Shown: positions 28,653 through 37,229 of the stretch, in pieces
Numbering within the stretch: position 1 is the first letter of the stretch
Layout: each line of letters begins with the position of its first letter
Origin: Geoalkalibacter sp.
GTDB lineage: Bacteria > Desulfobacterota > Desulfuromonadia > Desulfuromonadales > Geoalkalibacteraceae
Reading direction: 5' to 3'
DNA length: 64,000 nt
NCBI RefSeq assembly: GCF_030605225.1
Contig: NZ_JAUWAV010000008.1
Location: 27,244 to 91,243, forward strand
Made by a program: the position numbers and the translations under genes
The notes under the pieces: model-generated
The model's input: the letters and a program-made list of their open reading frames with translations, nothing else
Told to the model about the DNA's origin: nothing
Database searches by the model: none

Positions 28653-28944
28653 AGAACTGCTCGGCGCCCTGCTCCTTTTGGCGGCGGTGCCCTTTTTTCT
28701 CGCCGGAACCCTGGGGCTACTGCGCTTTCCCGATGTCTTTTGCCGCCTGCACGCCCTGACCAAGGCCGACAACCTGGGCTTGGGCCTGGTGGTTCTCGGC
28801 CTCATGGTGCAGGCCGATTCCTGGCAGAACGCGGCGCGTCTGCTCCTCGTCTGGCTGCTGGTGCTGACGGCCGGGGCCACGGTGGCCCATCTGGTCGCGC
28901 GCAAGGCCCTGCGTGAGGGCAAGCAGCCCTGGAGACGCCCATGA
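28642..28944 (+). CDS. Second MrpG-like subunit (MbhC-like)
   Basis: A 100-residue, three-helix protein with GLLRFPDVFCRLHALTKADN, the MrpG motif. ATG 28642 is preceded by a strong GGGGAGGG site. It ends overlapping the DUF4040-MnhB gene by ATGA. In Mbh-type operons this position is occupied by MbhC. It is likely a small membrane subunit. Confidence 0.86.
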   Translation: MEIRELLGALLLLAAVPFFLAGTLGLLRFPDVFCRLHALTKADNLGLGLVVLGLMVQADSWQNAARLLLVWLLVLTAGATVAHLVARKALREGKQPWRRP

Positions 28945-29927
28945 GCCTGCTGACCGGACTGTTCGATGTGCTGCTGCTGGCGACCTTGCTGTGGCTGGCC
29001 TGGCGGGTGCTGGCCAGTGCCGATCTGTTCAAGGCGGTGGTGCTGTTCATCGCCTTCGGCCTGCTGCTGGCCCTGGCCTGGGCGCGCCTGGGCGCGCCCG
29101 ACGTGGCTCTCGCCGAAGCGGCCATCGGCGCCGGCATCACCGGCGCCTTGCTGCTCGTCGCCCTGGGCCGGCTGGGTCCCGAGGAGCAAGCGGCGCGCGG
29201 GCGGGTGCAGCGCATCGGGCGCTACCTGCGGGCACGCCTGCTGCTTGCCCTGGGCTTGCCGGTCGCATTCACGCTGCTGCTCGAGCCGCTGCTGCGCCTG
29301 CCGCGCCGGGCCGCGGGCCTCGAACCCCTGGTCGCTCACCACCTGGCGCAAAGTGAAGTGGCCCATCCGGTGACGGCGGTGCTGCTCAATTTTCGCGGTT
29401 ACGACACTTTGCTGGAAGTGGCGGTGCTGCTCCTGGCGGTGCTGGGCATCTGGTGCCTGGGCGAGGCGCGCGCCGTGAGCGCCCCGGAGGCGGTGTCGCC
29501 GGTGCTGGTCGGCCTGACCCGGGTGCTGCTGCCGGTGCTGGTTCTGGCCGGAGGATACCTCTTGTGGCTCGGCGGCCATGCCCCGGGCGGGGCTTTTCAG
29601 GCCGGCGCCCTGCTGGCGGCGGGGCTGGTGCTCTGGCTGTTTGCCGGAGGAACGCTGCCCGGCGCCTGGAGCGGCCTGTCCCTGCGCCTGCCGCTGGTGC
29701 TCGGCCTGCTGGTGTTTCTGGCCGCGGCCGTGCTGCCGCTGGCGGGGGGGCAGGGGCTGCTCGCCTATCCCCCGGGCTGGGCCAAGCCGCTCATTCTGCT
29801 GGTGGAAACCCTGCTCACCGGCTCCATCGCCCTGGTGCTGGCGCTGGCGGTGATCGGCGGACGACCCGGAGCGGCGGGCGCAAGCTTTCCGCCGCTCCCC
29901 GAGGTTGAGGAGGAGCGATCCCGGTGA
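28941..29927 (+). CDS. DUF4040 plus MnhB fusion subunit (MbhD/E/F-like)
   Basis: A 328-residue membrane protein joining two families. Residues about 10-80 are DUF4040, corresponding to the C-terminal tail of MrpA (RLGAPDVALAEAAIGAGITGAL, compare the MrpA tail). Residues about 190-310 are MnhB-like, with GGHAPGGAFQAGALLAAGL in place of the MrpB motif. In Mbh-type complexes these are the separate subunits MbhD, E and F; here they are fused. Unlike the first module, there is no NuoL-type domain in front. It overlaps both neighbours. This fusion is the clearest sign that the second module is Mbh-like and not a duplicated Mrp. Confidence 0.85.
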   Translation: MSLLTGLFDVLLLATLLWLAWRVLASADLFKAVVLFIAFGLLLALAWARLGAPDVALAEAAIGAGITGALLLVALGRLGPEEQAARGRVQRIGRYLRARLLLALGLPVAFTLLLEPLLRLPRRAAGLEPLVAHHLAQSEVAHPVTAVLLNFRGYDTLLEVAVLLLAVLGIWCLGEARAVSAPEAVSPVLVGLTRVLLPVLVLAGGYLLWLGGHAPGGAFQAGALLAAGLVLWLFAGGTLPGAWSGLSLRLPLVLGLLVFLAAAVLPLAGGQGLLAYPPGWAKPLILLVETLLTGSIALVLALAVIGGRPGAAGASFPPLPEVEEERSR

Positions 29928-30238
29928 CCATTCCCCTGCTCTATGCGGCGGGCGGCCTGCTGCTGTTTTTCCTTGGAGCGCACGGACTTTTCGTGCGTCC
30001 GCATCTGCTGCGCAAGGTGCTGGCCGCCAATCTCATGGGCAGCGGGGTGTTCATGGTGTTCATCGCCCTTGCCGCGCGTGGCCCGGAGGGCGTGCCCGAC
30101 CCGGTGCCCCAGGCCATGGTGCTGACCGGCATCGTCGTGGCGGTGAGCTTTACCGCCCTGGCCCTGGCCCTGGCGGTGCGCATCGCCGAGGCCAGCGGGC
30201 GGGCGCGATTGACGGAACCGGGCGAGGAGGACGTATGA
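29924..30238 (+). CDS. Second MrpC-like subunit (MbhG-like, NuoK family)
   Basis: A 104-residue, three-helix NuoK-type protein with VLAANLMGSGVFMVFIALA and DPVPQAMVLTGIVVAVSFTA, the latter mirroring DPLPQALILTAIV in MrpC. It starts at GTG 29924, overlapping the preceding stop (GTGA), and ends overlapping the next gene. It is likely the small channel-forming subunit of the second complex. Confidence 0.88.
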   Translation: MTIPLLYAAGGLLLFFLGAHGLFVRPHLLRKVLAANLMGSGVFMVFIALAARGPEGVPDPVPQAMVLTGIVVAVSFTALALALAVRIAEASGRARLTEPGEEDV

Positions 30239-31713
30239 GGCTGCTTCTCGACCTGCCCTGGTGCGTCTGGGCGATCGTTCTGCCTTTGACGACGGCCGGC
30301 CTGGCATTTCTGCTGCCTCGCCAGGCCGCGCGCCTCGGCCTGGCGACGGCCCTGGTCCTGCCCCTGGCGGCGGCGTTCACGGTGACGCAGGTGCGTCTGA
30401 CGGGAGCGCTGACCCATGTCGTCGGCGGCTGGGCGGCGCCGCTGGGCATCGGCCTGCGCTGCGACGGCCTGGCGGCGGCCCTGCTCGCCGTGACCGCGGT
30501 GGTCGGGCTGGTCATCAGTTTGTACGCCCTCGGCTATTTTCCCGGCGGCGACGGCGGCAAGTCCCGCTATTTCTGGCCGCTCTGGCTGTTTCTGTGGGGC
30601 GCCTGCAACGCCTTGTTCGTCTCGCGCGACCTGTTCAATCTCTACGTGACCCTGGAGTTGGTGACCCTGTCCTCGGTGGCGCTGACCAGTCTTTCCGGCG
30701 GCGCGGCGGCCCTCCGCGCGGCCATGCGCTATCTGCTCAGCGGCTTGCTTGGTTCCCTGGCCTATCTGCTCGGCGTGGCCCTGCTCTATGGCGCCTACGG
30801 CACCGTGGATATGGGTCTGCTCGGCGAACTGCTGCGCGATGATGCCCTGAGCCGCGGCGCCCTGGCGCTGATGGTGAGCGGTCTGCTGCTCAAAACGGCG
30901 CTTTTCCCCTTGCATTTCTGGCTGCCCCCGGCGCACTCCATGGCCCCGGCGCCGGTCAGCGCCCTGCTCTCGGCGCTGGTGGTCAAGACCTCCTATGTGA
31001 TTCTGCTGAGGCTGTGGTTCGAAGTCTTTCCAGAGGTCGCCACGCGCGGCATGGCGCAGTTGCTCGGCGCCCTGGGCGCCGCGGCGATCCTCTGGGGCTC
31101 GCTCATGGCGTTGCGCCAGGAGCGGCTCAAGCTGCTGGTGGCTTATTCCACCGTGGCCCAGCTCGGCTATCTGTTTTTGCTCTTTCCCCTGGCGCGGGGC
31201 GAGGCGGCGGCCACGGCCTGGGCGGGCGCGGTGTTTTTCATGTTGGCCCATGCCTGCGGCAAGGCCGCCATGTTTCTCATGGCCGGCACCATTCAAAAAA
31301 CCGCAGGCCACGACCGCATCGCCCAACTGGCCGGAGCGGGCGGGCCCCTGGGCGTGCAGGTGGTGGTGTTCGCCCTGGCCGCCGTGACCATCATCGGCCT
31401 GCCGCCGAGCGGCGGCTTCATGGCCAAGTGGATGCTGTTCAAGGCGGCCATTCTCACCGGGCAGTGGTGGTATCTGCTGGTGATGGCCCTGGGCAGTCTG
31501 CTGGCCGGCGCCTATGTGGTGCGGGTGTTGACCTGGGCGTTTCTCGACGTGCGCCGCGAGAGCTACCCGGCTCTGCCCTGGGTGATGAAATGGCCGCCCC
31601 TGGCCCTGTCCCTGGTGGCGCTGCTGCTGGGTTTGGCCGCCTATGAGCCGGTGCTGCTGGCCCTGACCGCCGCGCCGGCGGCGGGGGATCTGCTTTTGGG
31701 GGTGGGGCCATGA
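30235..31713 (+). CDS. Second MrpD-like antiporter subunit (MbhH-like)
   Basis: The 492-residue protein of the NuoL/M/N antiporter superfamily has about 14 helices, with LELVTLSSVALTSLSGG (conserved Glu), LLLKTALFPLHFWLPPAHSMAPAP (split around Lys) and LLSALVVKTSYVILLRLWF. The ATG at 30235 overlaps the preceding gene; a frame start at 29905 would cover the whole preceding gene and is rejected. In Mbh operons the D-like subunit occupies this place. It is likely a proton or sodium conduit. Confidence 0.88.
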   Translation: MRLLLDLPWCVWAIVLPLTTAGLAFLLPRQAARLGLATALVLPLAAAFTVTQVRLTGALTHVVGGWAAPLGIGLRCDGLAAALLAVTAVVGLVISLYALGYFPGGDGGKSRYFWPLWLFLWGACNALFVSRDLFNLYVTLELVTLSSVALTSLSGGAAALRAAMRYLLSGLLGSLAYLLGVALLYGAYGTVDMGLLGELLRDDALSRGALALMVSGLLLKTALFPLHFWLPPAHSMAPAPVSALLSALVVKTSYVILLRLWFEVFPEVATRGMAQLLGALGAAAILWGSLMALRQERLKLLVAYSTVAQLGYLFLLFPLARGEAAATAWAGAVFFMLAHACGKAAMFLMAGTIQKTAGHDRIAQLAGAGGPLGVQVVVFALAAVTIIGLPPSGGFMAKWMLFKAAILTGQWWYLLVMALGSLLAGAYVVRVLTWAFLDVRRESYPALPWVMKWPPLALSLVALLLGLAAYEPVLLALTAAPAAGDLLLGVGP

Positions 31714-33209
31714 GCGGGTCGGCGCTTTTGCCCCTGGCCATTGTTTTAAGCTCCATGGTGCCGGGCCTGGTAATTTTCGCCCTGCCCGAGGAGCGTCACC
31801 GCCTGCGTACCCTGCTCAACCTGGCCGGGGCCATCCTCAAGCTCAGTCTGGTGGGGATCTTGTTTCTCGGCGTCTACGCCGGGCAGGATTATCTGTTTCG
31901 CATGCCGCTGCTGCCGGGCATGGATCTGGTGCTGCACGCCGATGCCCTGTCCCTGCTGTTCATCGTGCTTTCGGCCTTTCTCTGGTTCGTGACCACGGTC
32001 TATGCCGTCGGTTACCTGGAGGGCTCGCCCCATCGCAGTCGCTTCTTCGGTTTTTTCAGCCTGTGCGTGAGCGCCACCACCGGCCTGGCCCTGGCCGGAG
32101 ATCTCATCAGCTTCGTGATTTTCTACGAGATGCTCACCATCTCCACCTATCCCCTGGTGGTGCATCGCGGCACCCCCGAGGCGCTGCGCGCCGGGCGCAT
32201 CTATCTGACCTACACCCTGTGCGGCGGCGCGCTGTTCGTGGTCGCCACCGCCTGGCTGCGCGCCCTGGCCGGGCCGCTGGATTTCGTCGCCACGGGGATT
32301 CTCTCGGGGCTGGACCCATCCCTGGAGCCAACCTTCAAGGTTATTTTCGTGATGCTGATCCTGGCGCTGGGTGTCAAGGCGGCCCTGGTGCCCCTGCATG
32401 CCTGGCTGCCGACCGCCATGGTCGCGCCGGCGCCGGTCAGTGCCCTGCTCCATGCCGTCGCGGTGGTCAAGGCCGGGGCCTTCGGCATCATGCGCGTGGT
32501 CTACGACGTCTACGGCATCGAGTTCGCGGCGGCGCTCGGTCTGCTCAAGCCCCTGGCGGTCGCGGCGGCGGTCACCATCATTTACGGTTCGCTGCGGGCG
32601 CTGTTCCAGGACGATCTCAAGCGTCGCCTGGCTTTTTCCACGGTCAGCCAGGTGTCCTACATCACCCTCGGCATCGCCGTGGCCGGGCCTCTTGCGACCA
32701 TCGGCGGGCTGGTGCATCTGGTGCATCAGGGGATGATGAAAATCACGCTGTTTTTCTGCGCCGGCAACCTCGCCGAAACCCTGGGCATCCACAAGATCAG
32801 TGAAATGAGCGGCGTGGGGCGGCGCATGCCCTGGACCCTGGCGGCCTTCACCCTGGGGGCGCTGGGCATGATCGGCGTACCGCCCCTGGTGGGCTTCATC
32901 AGCAAGTGGTATCTCGCCCTGGGCGCCCTGGAGGCTCACCAGCCCTGGGTGCTGCTGGTGCTGGTGGCCAGCACCCTGCTCAACGCCGCCTATTTCCTGC
33001 CGATCCTCTACACCGCCTGGTTCGGTGCGCCGCCGCCCGTCTGGCCCGAGGAGCATCTGGGCGACGCGCGGCGCGAAACGACCTGGGCGCTGCTGCTGCC
33101 GCCCCTGGTGACGGCGGCCCTGGTGGTGCTGCTCGGCCTGTTCGCCGCCGCACCCTTCAGCCCGCTGCAATGGGTCAAGCTGATCGCCGCCCTGGAGTAT
33201 GGATCCTGA
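31710..33209 (+). CDS. Additional antiporter-like subunit (NuoL/M/N superfamily)
   Basis: The 499-residue protein has about 14 helices, with FYEMLTISTYPLVVHRGTPEA (conserved Glu), LGVKAALVPLHAWLPTAM and LLHAVAVVKAGAFGIMRVVYDV. The HAWLPTAM version of the central motif is closer to NuoL/M and hydrogenase-linked subunits than to MrpD. It overlaps genes on both sides. It is one of three large antiporter-like subunits in this second module; a standard Mbh has one antiporter-like subunit besides the hydrogenase-linked M subunit. Confidence 0.87.
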   Translation: MSGSALLPLAIVLSSMVPGLVIFALPEERHRLRTLLNLAGAILKLSLVGILFLGVYAGQDYLFRMPLLPGMDLVLHADALSLLFIVLSAFLWFVTTVYAVGYLEGSPHRSRFFGFFSLCVSATTGLALAGDLISFVIFYEMLTISTYPLVVHRGTPEALRAGRIYLTYTLCGGALFVVATAWLRALAGPLDFVATGILSGLDPSLEPTFKVIFVMLILALGVKAALVPLHAWLPTAMVAPAPVSALLHAVAVVKAGAFGIMRVVYDVYGIEFAAALGLLKPLAVAAAVTIIYGSLRALFQDDLKRRLAFSTVSQVSYITLGIAVAGPLATIGGLVHLVHQGMMKITLFFCAGNLAETLGIHKISEMSGVGRRMPWTLAAFTLGALGMIGVPPLVGFISKWYLALGALEAHQPWVLLVLVASTLLNAAYFLPILYTAWFGAPPPVWPEEHLGDARRETTWALLLPPLVTAALVVLLGLFAAAPFSPLQWVKLIAALEYGS

Positions 33210-34945
33210 TGGCCCCGGCGCTGCTTCATTCATTGTTGCTGCCCCTGACGGTGCTGCTGCCCCTGGTCCTGTTCGCGGCCCTCTGGTGGCGGTGGACGGA
33301 AGGCCCGGCCCTACGCCTGGCCCCCTATGCGGCGCTGCCGGGCCTGCTCCTGGCCGTGCTGCCCGGGGAAGACGCGAGTTTTGTCGTGCCCTGGCTGCTG
33401 CTTGGGGGGCATCTGGGGCTCGATGCCCTCGGTCGGGTCTTTTTGTTTCTCATCGCCCTGCTCTGGCTTGGCGCCGGGATTCATGCCCGCGGCTATCTGG
33501 CGCAGGATGCGCGAAAGCGGCGTTTTTTCGCTTTTTTTCTGCTCGCCATGAGCGGCAATCTCGGGCTGCCCCTGGCCCTGGATCTGCTGGATTTCTACTT
33601 CTTTTTCGCCCTGATGAGTTTCAGCGCCTATGGCCTGGTGGTGCACGAGGGCAGTTCCTTCGCCCTGCGCGCCGGACGCGTCTACCTGTATCTGGTGATG
33701 CTCGGTGAGGTGCTGCTGTTCGTCGCCCTGGTGCTCATCGCCTGGGAGTCGGACTCCCTGCTTCTGGCCGATGCGGGCGCGGCGCTGGCGCGTTCTCCCG
33801 CGCCCGACCTGATCCTGCTGCTGTTGGTGGCGGGCTTCGGCATCAAGGCGGGCCTGGTGCCCCTGCATGTCTGGCTGCCCCTGGCCCATCCGGCGGCGCC
33901 GGTGCCGGCCAGCGCCGTGCTGAGCGGCGCCATGATCAAGGCCGGGCTGCTTGGGCTGCTGCGCCTGCTGCCCCTGGGGCTGGTCGCCTGGCCCGACTGG
34001 GCGCAGGTGCTTGTCCTGGCGGGCCTTGTCATGGCCTTTTTCGGCGTGCTGGTCGGACTGACGCAGACCCAGCCCAAGACGGTGCTGGCCTATTCGAGCA
34101 TCAGTCAGATGGGTTTTCCCATGCTCGGTCTGGGACTGGGATTGGGGCAACCCGCTGCCTGGCCGCTGCTCGGGTCGGCGGTGGCCCTCTACGCCCTGCA
34201 CCACGGCCTGGCCAAGGGCGCCTTGTTCCTCGGCGTGGCCATGGCCGACGGCCTTCGGGATCGCGGACCGCGCCAGGCCCTGACCCTGGCCGGGCTGCTG
34301 CTTCCGGCTCTGGCCCTGGCGGGGGCCCCCCTGACCAGCGGCGCCCTGGCCAAGAGCGCTCTCAAACCCTTCGCGGCGGGCGCGCCGGGGTTCTGGCCGG
34401 GGTGGCTGCCCTGGCTGCTGTCCCTGGCGGCGGTGGGCACGACCCTGCTCATGGCGCGCTTTCTCTACGTTCTTTGGCCGCGCGGCGGCGCGGCCCATCC
34501 GCCCCGGGCCGCCATGTGGGGCGGCTGGAGCCTGGTGCTGGGCGCGCTGATCCTGTGCGGCGCCGGCCTGCTGCCGGTGATGGGACCGGGTGCCGCGCCC
34601 GATGATGCCAAGCTGTGGGGGCTGCTCTGGCCGCTGGGCGCTGGGATTTTGCTCGCCGCCCTGATGATGCGGCGCTTTCCCTGGCGGGAACGCGCCGAGC
34701 CGCTGGTTCCGCCCGGCGATCTGCTCGTGCCCCTGGAGGCGCTGGTCGTTCCGATAACGCGGTGGCTGGCGCGTCCCAGGCCGCTGCTTTCGGGCAACAG
34801 CCCCAGGCTGCGGCCGCCTCCCGGCTTTTGGTGGCACAACCTGGCGCTGCTTTTGTCGCTGCGCGAGGCCGAGGCGGCTTTGCGTCGTCTGCCCGTGGCG
34901 GGCCTGGCCTTTGTGGCGATCCTGCTGTTGCTGCTGGTGTTGTAG
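33209..34945 (+). CDS. Third antiporter-like subunit of the second module (NuoL/HyfB-like)
   Basis: A 578-residue membrane protein with FFALMSFSAYGLVVHEGSSFA, GIKAGLVPLHVWLPLAHPAAPVP (split around Lys), VLSGAMIKAGLLGLLRLL and LGLTQTQPKTVLAYSSISQMG. These resemble HyfB/HycC-type subunits of hydrogenase complexes. A C-terminal extension beyond 470 residues, with a lateral-helix-like Pro/Arg-rich stretch and a final helix, makes it longer than MrpD. The ATG at 33209 shares one base with the previous stop. It ends the 15-gene run. No NuoH-like, NiFe or Fe-S hydrogenase gene follows. Confidence 0.86.
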   Translation: MAPALLHSLLLPLTVLLPLVLFAALWWRWTEGPALRLAPYAALPGLLLAVLPGEDASFVVPWLLLGGHLGLDALGRVFLFLIALLWLGAGIHARGYLAQDARKRRFFAFFLLAMSGNLGLPLALDLLDFYFFFALMSFSAYGLVVHEGSSFALRAGRVYLYLVMLGEVLLFVALVLIAWESDSLLLADAGAALARSPAPDLILLLLVAGFGIKAGLVPLHVWLPLAHPAAPVPASAVLSGAMIKAGLLGLLRLLPLGLVAWPDWAQVLVLAGLVMAFFGVLVGLTQTQPKTVLAYSSISQMGFPMLGLGLGLGQPAAWPLLGSAVALYALHHGLAKGALFLGVAMADGLRDRGPRQALTLAGLLLPALALAGAPLTSGALAKSALKPFAAGAPGFWPGWLPWLLSLAAVGTTLLMARFLYVLWPRGGAAHPPRAAMWGGWSLVLGALILCGAGLLPVMGPGAAPDDAKLWGLLWPLGAGILLAALMMRRFPWRERAEPLVPPGDLLVPLEALVVPITRWLARPRPLLSGNSPRLRPPPGFWWHNLALLLSLREAEAALRRLPVAGLAFVAILLLLLVL

Positions 34946-34989
34946 GTGTGTGAGCTTGCTTATTTCTTGGCGAAAGGATTCGACGATTT

Positions 34990-35577
34990 ATGTGGCATCA
35001 ACTCGTGCGCCTGTTGCCGGCGGCCCTTCTGTGCCTGCTTCTGACCCCGACCTTGGGCGGCGCCGCCGAGCGCGAGCATCCCTGGGCGCTGCTCGGCTAC
35101 GCTTCCATCTACACCCCGGATCGCCTCAAGGACATCTTTCTCAACCGCCATTCCTATCAGGATTCCTATCTCGGCGTGCTCGCCCTCAGCCGCGAATTCG
35201 CCCGCACCGGCGCCTCCCTGGGCTGGGAAGGCGAGGGCCAGATCGGCAAGTATTTCGGGCGCCAATCCCATTTTGAATACAATGCCCTGGTGGTGGCGCG
35301 CTGGCATCGCTTTCCCTGGAATCACAAAGTGGACACCACCTTCGCCCTGGGTGAGGGCATCTCCTGGGCGACGCGCACGCCCAAGCTCGAAGCGCGGAAT
35401 CACGAGAAAACTTCGCAATTGCTCAATTATCTGCTCTTCGAACTGACCCTGGCGCCGCCGCACAGCCGCTTGTACTTGAGCGGGCGCATCCACCATCGCT
35501 CGGGCGTGTTCGGCCTCTACAACGGCGTGCGCGGCGGCTCCAACTTTCTCGGCATGGGCCTGGGCTATCGTTTTTAA
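34990..35577 (+). CDS. Outer-membrane beta-barrel protein, PagL/acyloxyacyl-hydrolase-like
   Basis: The 195-residue protein has a signal peptide (about 1-26, ending TLGGAAER). The rest alternates polar and aromatic or hydrophobic residues as in a small barrel and ends in Phe (GMGLGYRF), the usual C-terminal signature of outer-membrane proteins. The stretch RIHHRSGVFGLYNG followed by GGSN resembles the His/Ser region of lipid A deacylase (PagL)-like proteins, so a lipid-modifying role is possible but not certain. It starts 44 bases after the Mrp-type run with AAAGGA upstream. Co-transcription is possible. Confidence 0.7.
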   Translation: MWHQLVRLLPAALLCLLLTPTLGGAAEREHPWALLGYASIYTPDRLKDIFLNRHSYQDSYLGVLALSREFARTGASLGWEGEGQIGKYFGRQSHFEYNALVVARWHRFPWNHKVDTTFALGEGISWATRTPKLEARNHEKTSQLLNYLLFELTLAPPHSRLYLSGRIHHRSGVFGLYNGVRGGSNFLGMGLGYRF

Positions 35578-35600
35578 GGAGGCCTTCGTCGCGCTTCTTC

Positions 35601-35628
35601 TTGAACCCTTCCCGCGATTGTCTATACT
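35601..35628 (+). promoter_or_regulatory. Sigma-70 promoter of the ferric-reductase-like gene
   Basis: TTGAAC (35601-35606), a 16-base spacer and TATACT (35623-35628). The start point near 35635 gives a leader of about 158 bases. The leader contains two stable hairpins: ACGGCCCGC/GCGGGCCGT at 35659-35667 and 35687-35695, and GGAAGGCGCC/GGCGCTTTCC at 35709-35718 and 35730-35739. Confidence 0.65.
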
Positions 35629-35792
35629 TTTTCAGGCATTCGACCACCTTGCCGCGCCACGGCCCGCTCGGGTGAGCAATCGCCGGGCGGGCCGTTCCGT
35701 ATTCTCGAGGAAGGCGCCGCCTGGCCGGAGGCGCTTTCCGTCGCTTTCTCCGCGAGGACGATAATCGGCCCCTGACCAAGGACAGCACCGCC

Positions 35793-37109
35793 ATGCCTCA
35801 ATCGCTGCGCGCCCTGATGTGGATCGCCGTCTATCTGCTGCTGGTCCTGGCGCCTCTCTTCGCCCTGTTGCTCGGGCCGGTGCCCGTCGGCGGCGGCTTC
35901 TGGGTCGATCTCTCCCTGGCCCTGGGGTTTGCGGCCACCGCCATGATGGCCGTCATGTTTCTGCTCACCGCGCGCTTTCAGCGGGCCACGGCGCCCTTCG
36001 GCATCGATCTGATCTATTATTTTCACCGCCAGGCGTCCATCGGCGCTTTCGGCCTGACGCTGCTTCACCCCCTGCTGCTGGTGATCCTCGATCCGCGTCT
36101 GCTCGGGGCCATGCGCCCCTCGGTCATGCCCTGGCATCTGTGGGCGGGGCTGGTGTCCTTCGTCGCCATGACCGCGCTCATGATCAGCTCCCTGTGGCGC
36201 AAGCAGTTGCGCATTCATTACGATGCCTGGCGGGTGGGGCATGTGCTGCTCGCGGTGCTGGCCCTGGTCACGGCGGTGGCGCACATCGCCGGTGTCGCCC
36301 ATTACAGCGCCACCCCCTGGAAAAAGTGGCTGTGGCTGCTCATCGCCCTGAGCTGCCTGCTCACCGTGCTTTACGCGCGCCTGCTCAAGCCCGCCCTGAT
36401 GCTGCGCCGTCCCTGGCGCGTGGTGGACGTCATCCCCGAGCACGGCAGTACCTGGACCCTGGTGCTGCGCCCCGAGCGGCACGCCGGTTTTCGCTTTCTG
36501 CCCGGACAATTTGCCTGGCTGAGCCTGAACCGCTCGCCCTTTGCCATGAAGGAGCATCCCTTCTCCATTTCTTCCAGCGCCCAAAACCTGCGCGAGATCA
36601 GCTTCACCATCAAGGAACTCGGCGATTTCACCCGCACCATCGGCCGGGTCAAGCGCGGCACCCTGGCCTATCTGGACGGCCCCTACGGCACCTTCAGCAT
36701 TGACCTCAGCCAGGCCCCCGGCTATGTTTTTGTCGCGGGCGGCGTGGGCATCGCGCCCATCATGAGCATGCTGCGCACCCTGGCCGAGCGCGGCGACAAA
36801 CGCCCCCTGCTACTGTTCTATGCCTACCACACCTGGGAGCGACTGACCTTTCGCGAGGAATTGGAGGAGCTGCGCGGGCGTCTTGATCTGCAAATCGTCT
36901 GCGTGCTCAGCGAGCCGCCCGTCGACTGGCAGGGCGAGCGCGGCTATCTCACGGAGGAGATCTTTGCCCGCCATCTGCCGCCGGACAAGGCCGGCCGCGA
37001 ATGTTTCATCTGCGGACCCACGCCCATGATCGAGGTGGCCGAGAAGGCCCTGGCGCGACAGGGCGTGCCCTTGACCCATATCCATTCGGAAATTTTTGAT
37101 CTGGTTTGA
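35793..37109 (+). CDS. Ferric-reductase-like transmembrane flavoprotein oxidoreductase
   Basis: The 438-residue protein has an N-terminal ferric-reductase-like membrane domain of about six helices (1-210) with paired histidines that may hold haem (FHRQASIGAFGLTLLHP; HVLLAVLALVTAVAHIAGVAH, quoted in part). A cytoplasmic FNR-type module follows: FAD binding with EHPFSISSSAQ (about 250-260), NAD binding with GGVGIAPIMSML (about 313), and CGPTPMIE near the end. Family role: moving electrons from NAD(P)H through FAD and haem across the membrane to metal or another acceptor. The final acceptor is unknown. It has its own promoter and structured leader. Confidence 0.88.
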   Translation: MPQSLRALMWIAVYLLLVLAPLFALLLGPVPVGGGFWVDLSLALGFAATAMMAVMFLLTARFQRATAPFGIDLIYYFHRQASIGAFGLTLLHPLLLVILDPRLLGAMRPSVMPWHLWAGLVSFVAMTALMISSLWRKQLRIHYDAWRVGHVLLAVLALVTAVAHIAGVAHYSATPWKKWLWLLIALSCLLTVLYARLLKPALMLRRPWRVVDVIPEHGSTWTLVLRPERHAGFRFLPGQFAWLSLNRSPFAMKEHPFSISSSAQNLREISFTIKELGDFTRTIGRVKRGTLAYLDGPYGTFSIDLSQAPGYVFVAGGVGIAPIMSMLRTLAERGDKRPLLLFYAYHTWERLTFREELEELRGRLDLQIVCVLSEPPVDWQGERGYLTEEIFARHLPPDKAGRECFICGPTPMIEVAEKALARQGVPLTHIHSEIFDLV

Positions 37110-37129
37110 GTTCATCCGGGGGAATTCTC

Positions 37130-37222
37130 ATGCGTCTGCTGTTCGCCAAACTGCTCGCCGCCGCCGGCACCCTGCTGATTGTCTTGCTCGCGGTGCTTTT
37201 CGCCCTTCTGCAGAATCCCTGA
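37130..37222 (+). CDS. Small single-helix membrane protein (30 residues)
   Basis: A 30-codon frame with an excellent GGGGGA site seven bases before its ATG. The product is basic at the N-terminus (MRLLFAK) followed by one hydrophobic helix (LLAAAGTLLIVLLAVLFALL) and a QNP end. It fits exactly between the reductase gene and tamA, with its stop seven bases before the tamA start. I do not recognise it. It could be an accessory peptide of a neighbouring membrane protein, or a translational leader that couples tamA expression. Confidence 0.5.
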   Translation: MRLLFAKLLAAAGTLLIVLLAVLFALLQNP

Positions 37223-37229
37223 GAGGTCC

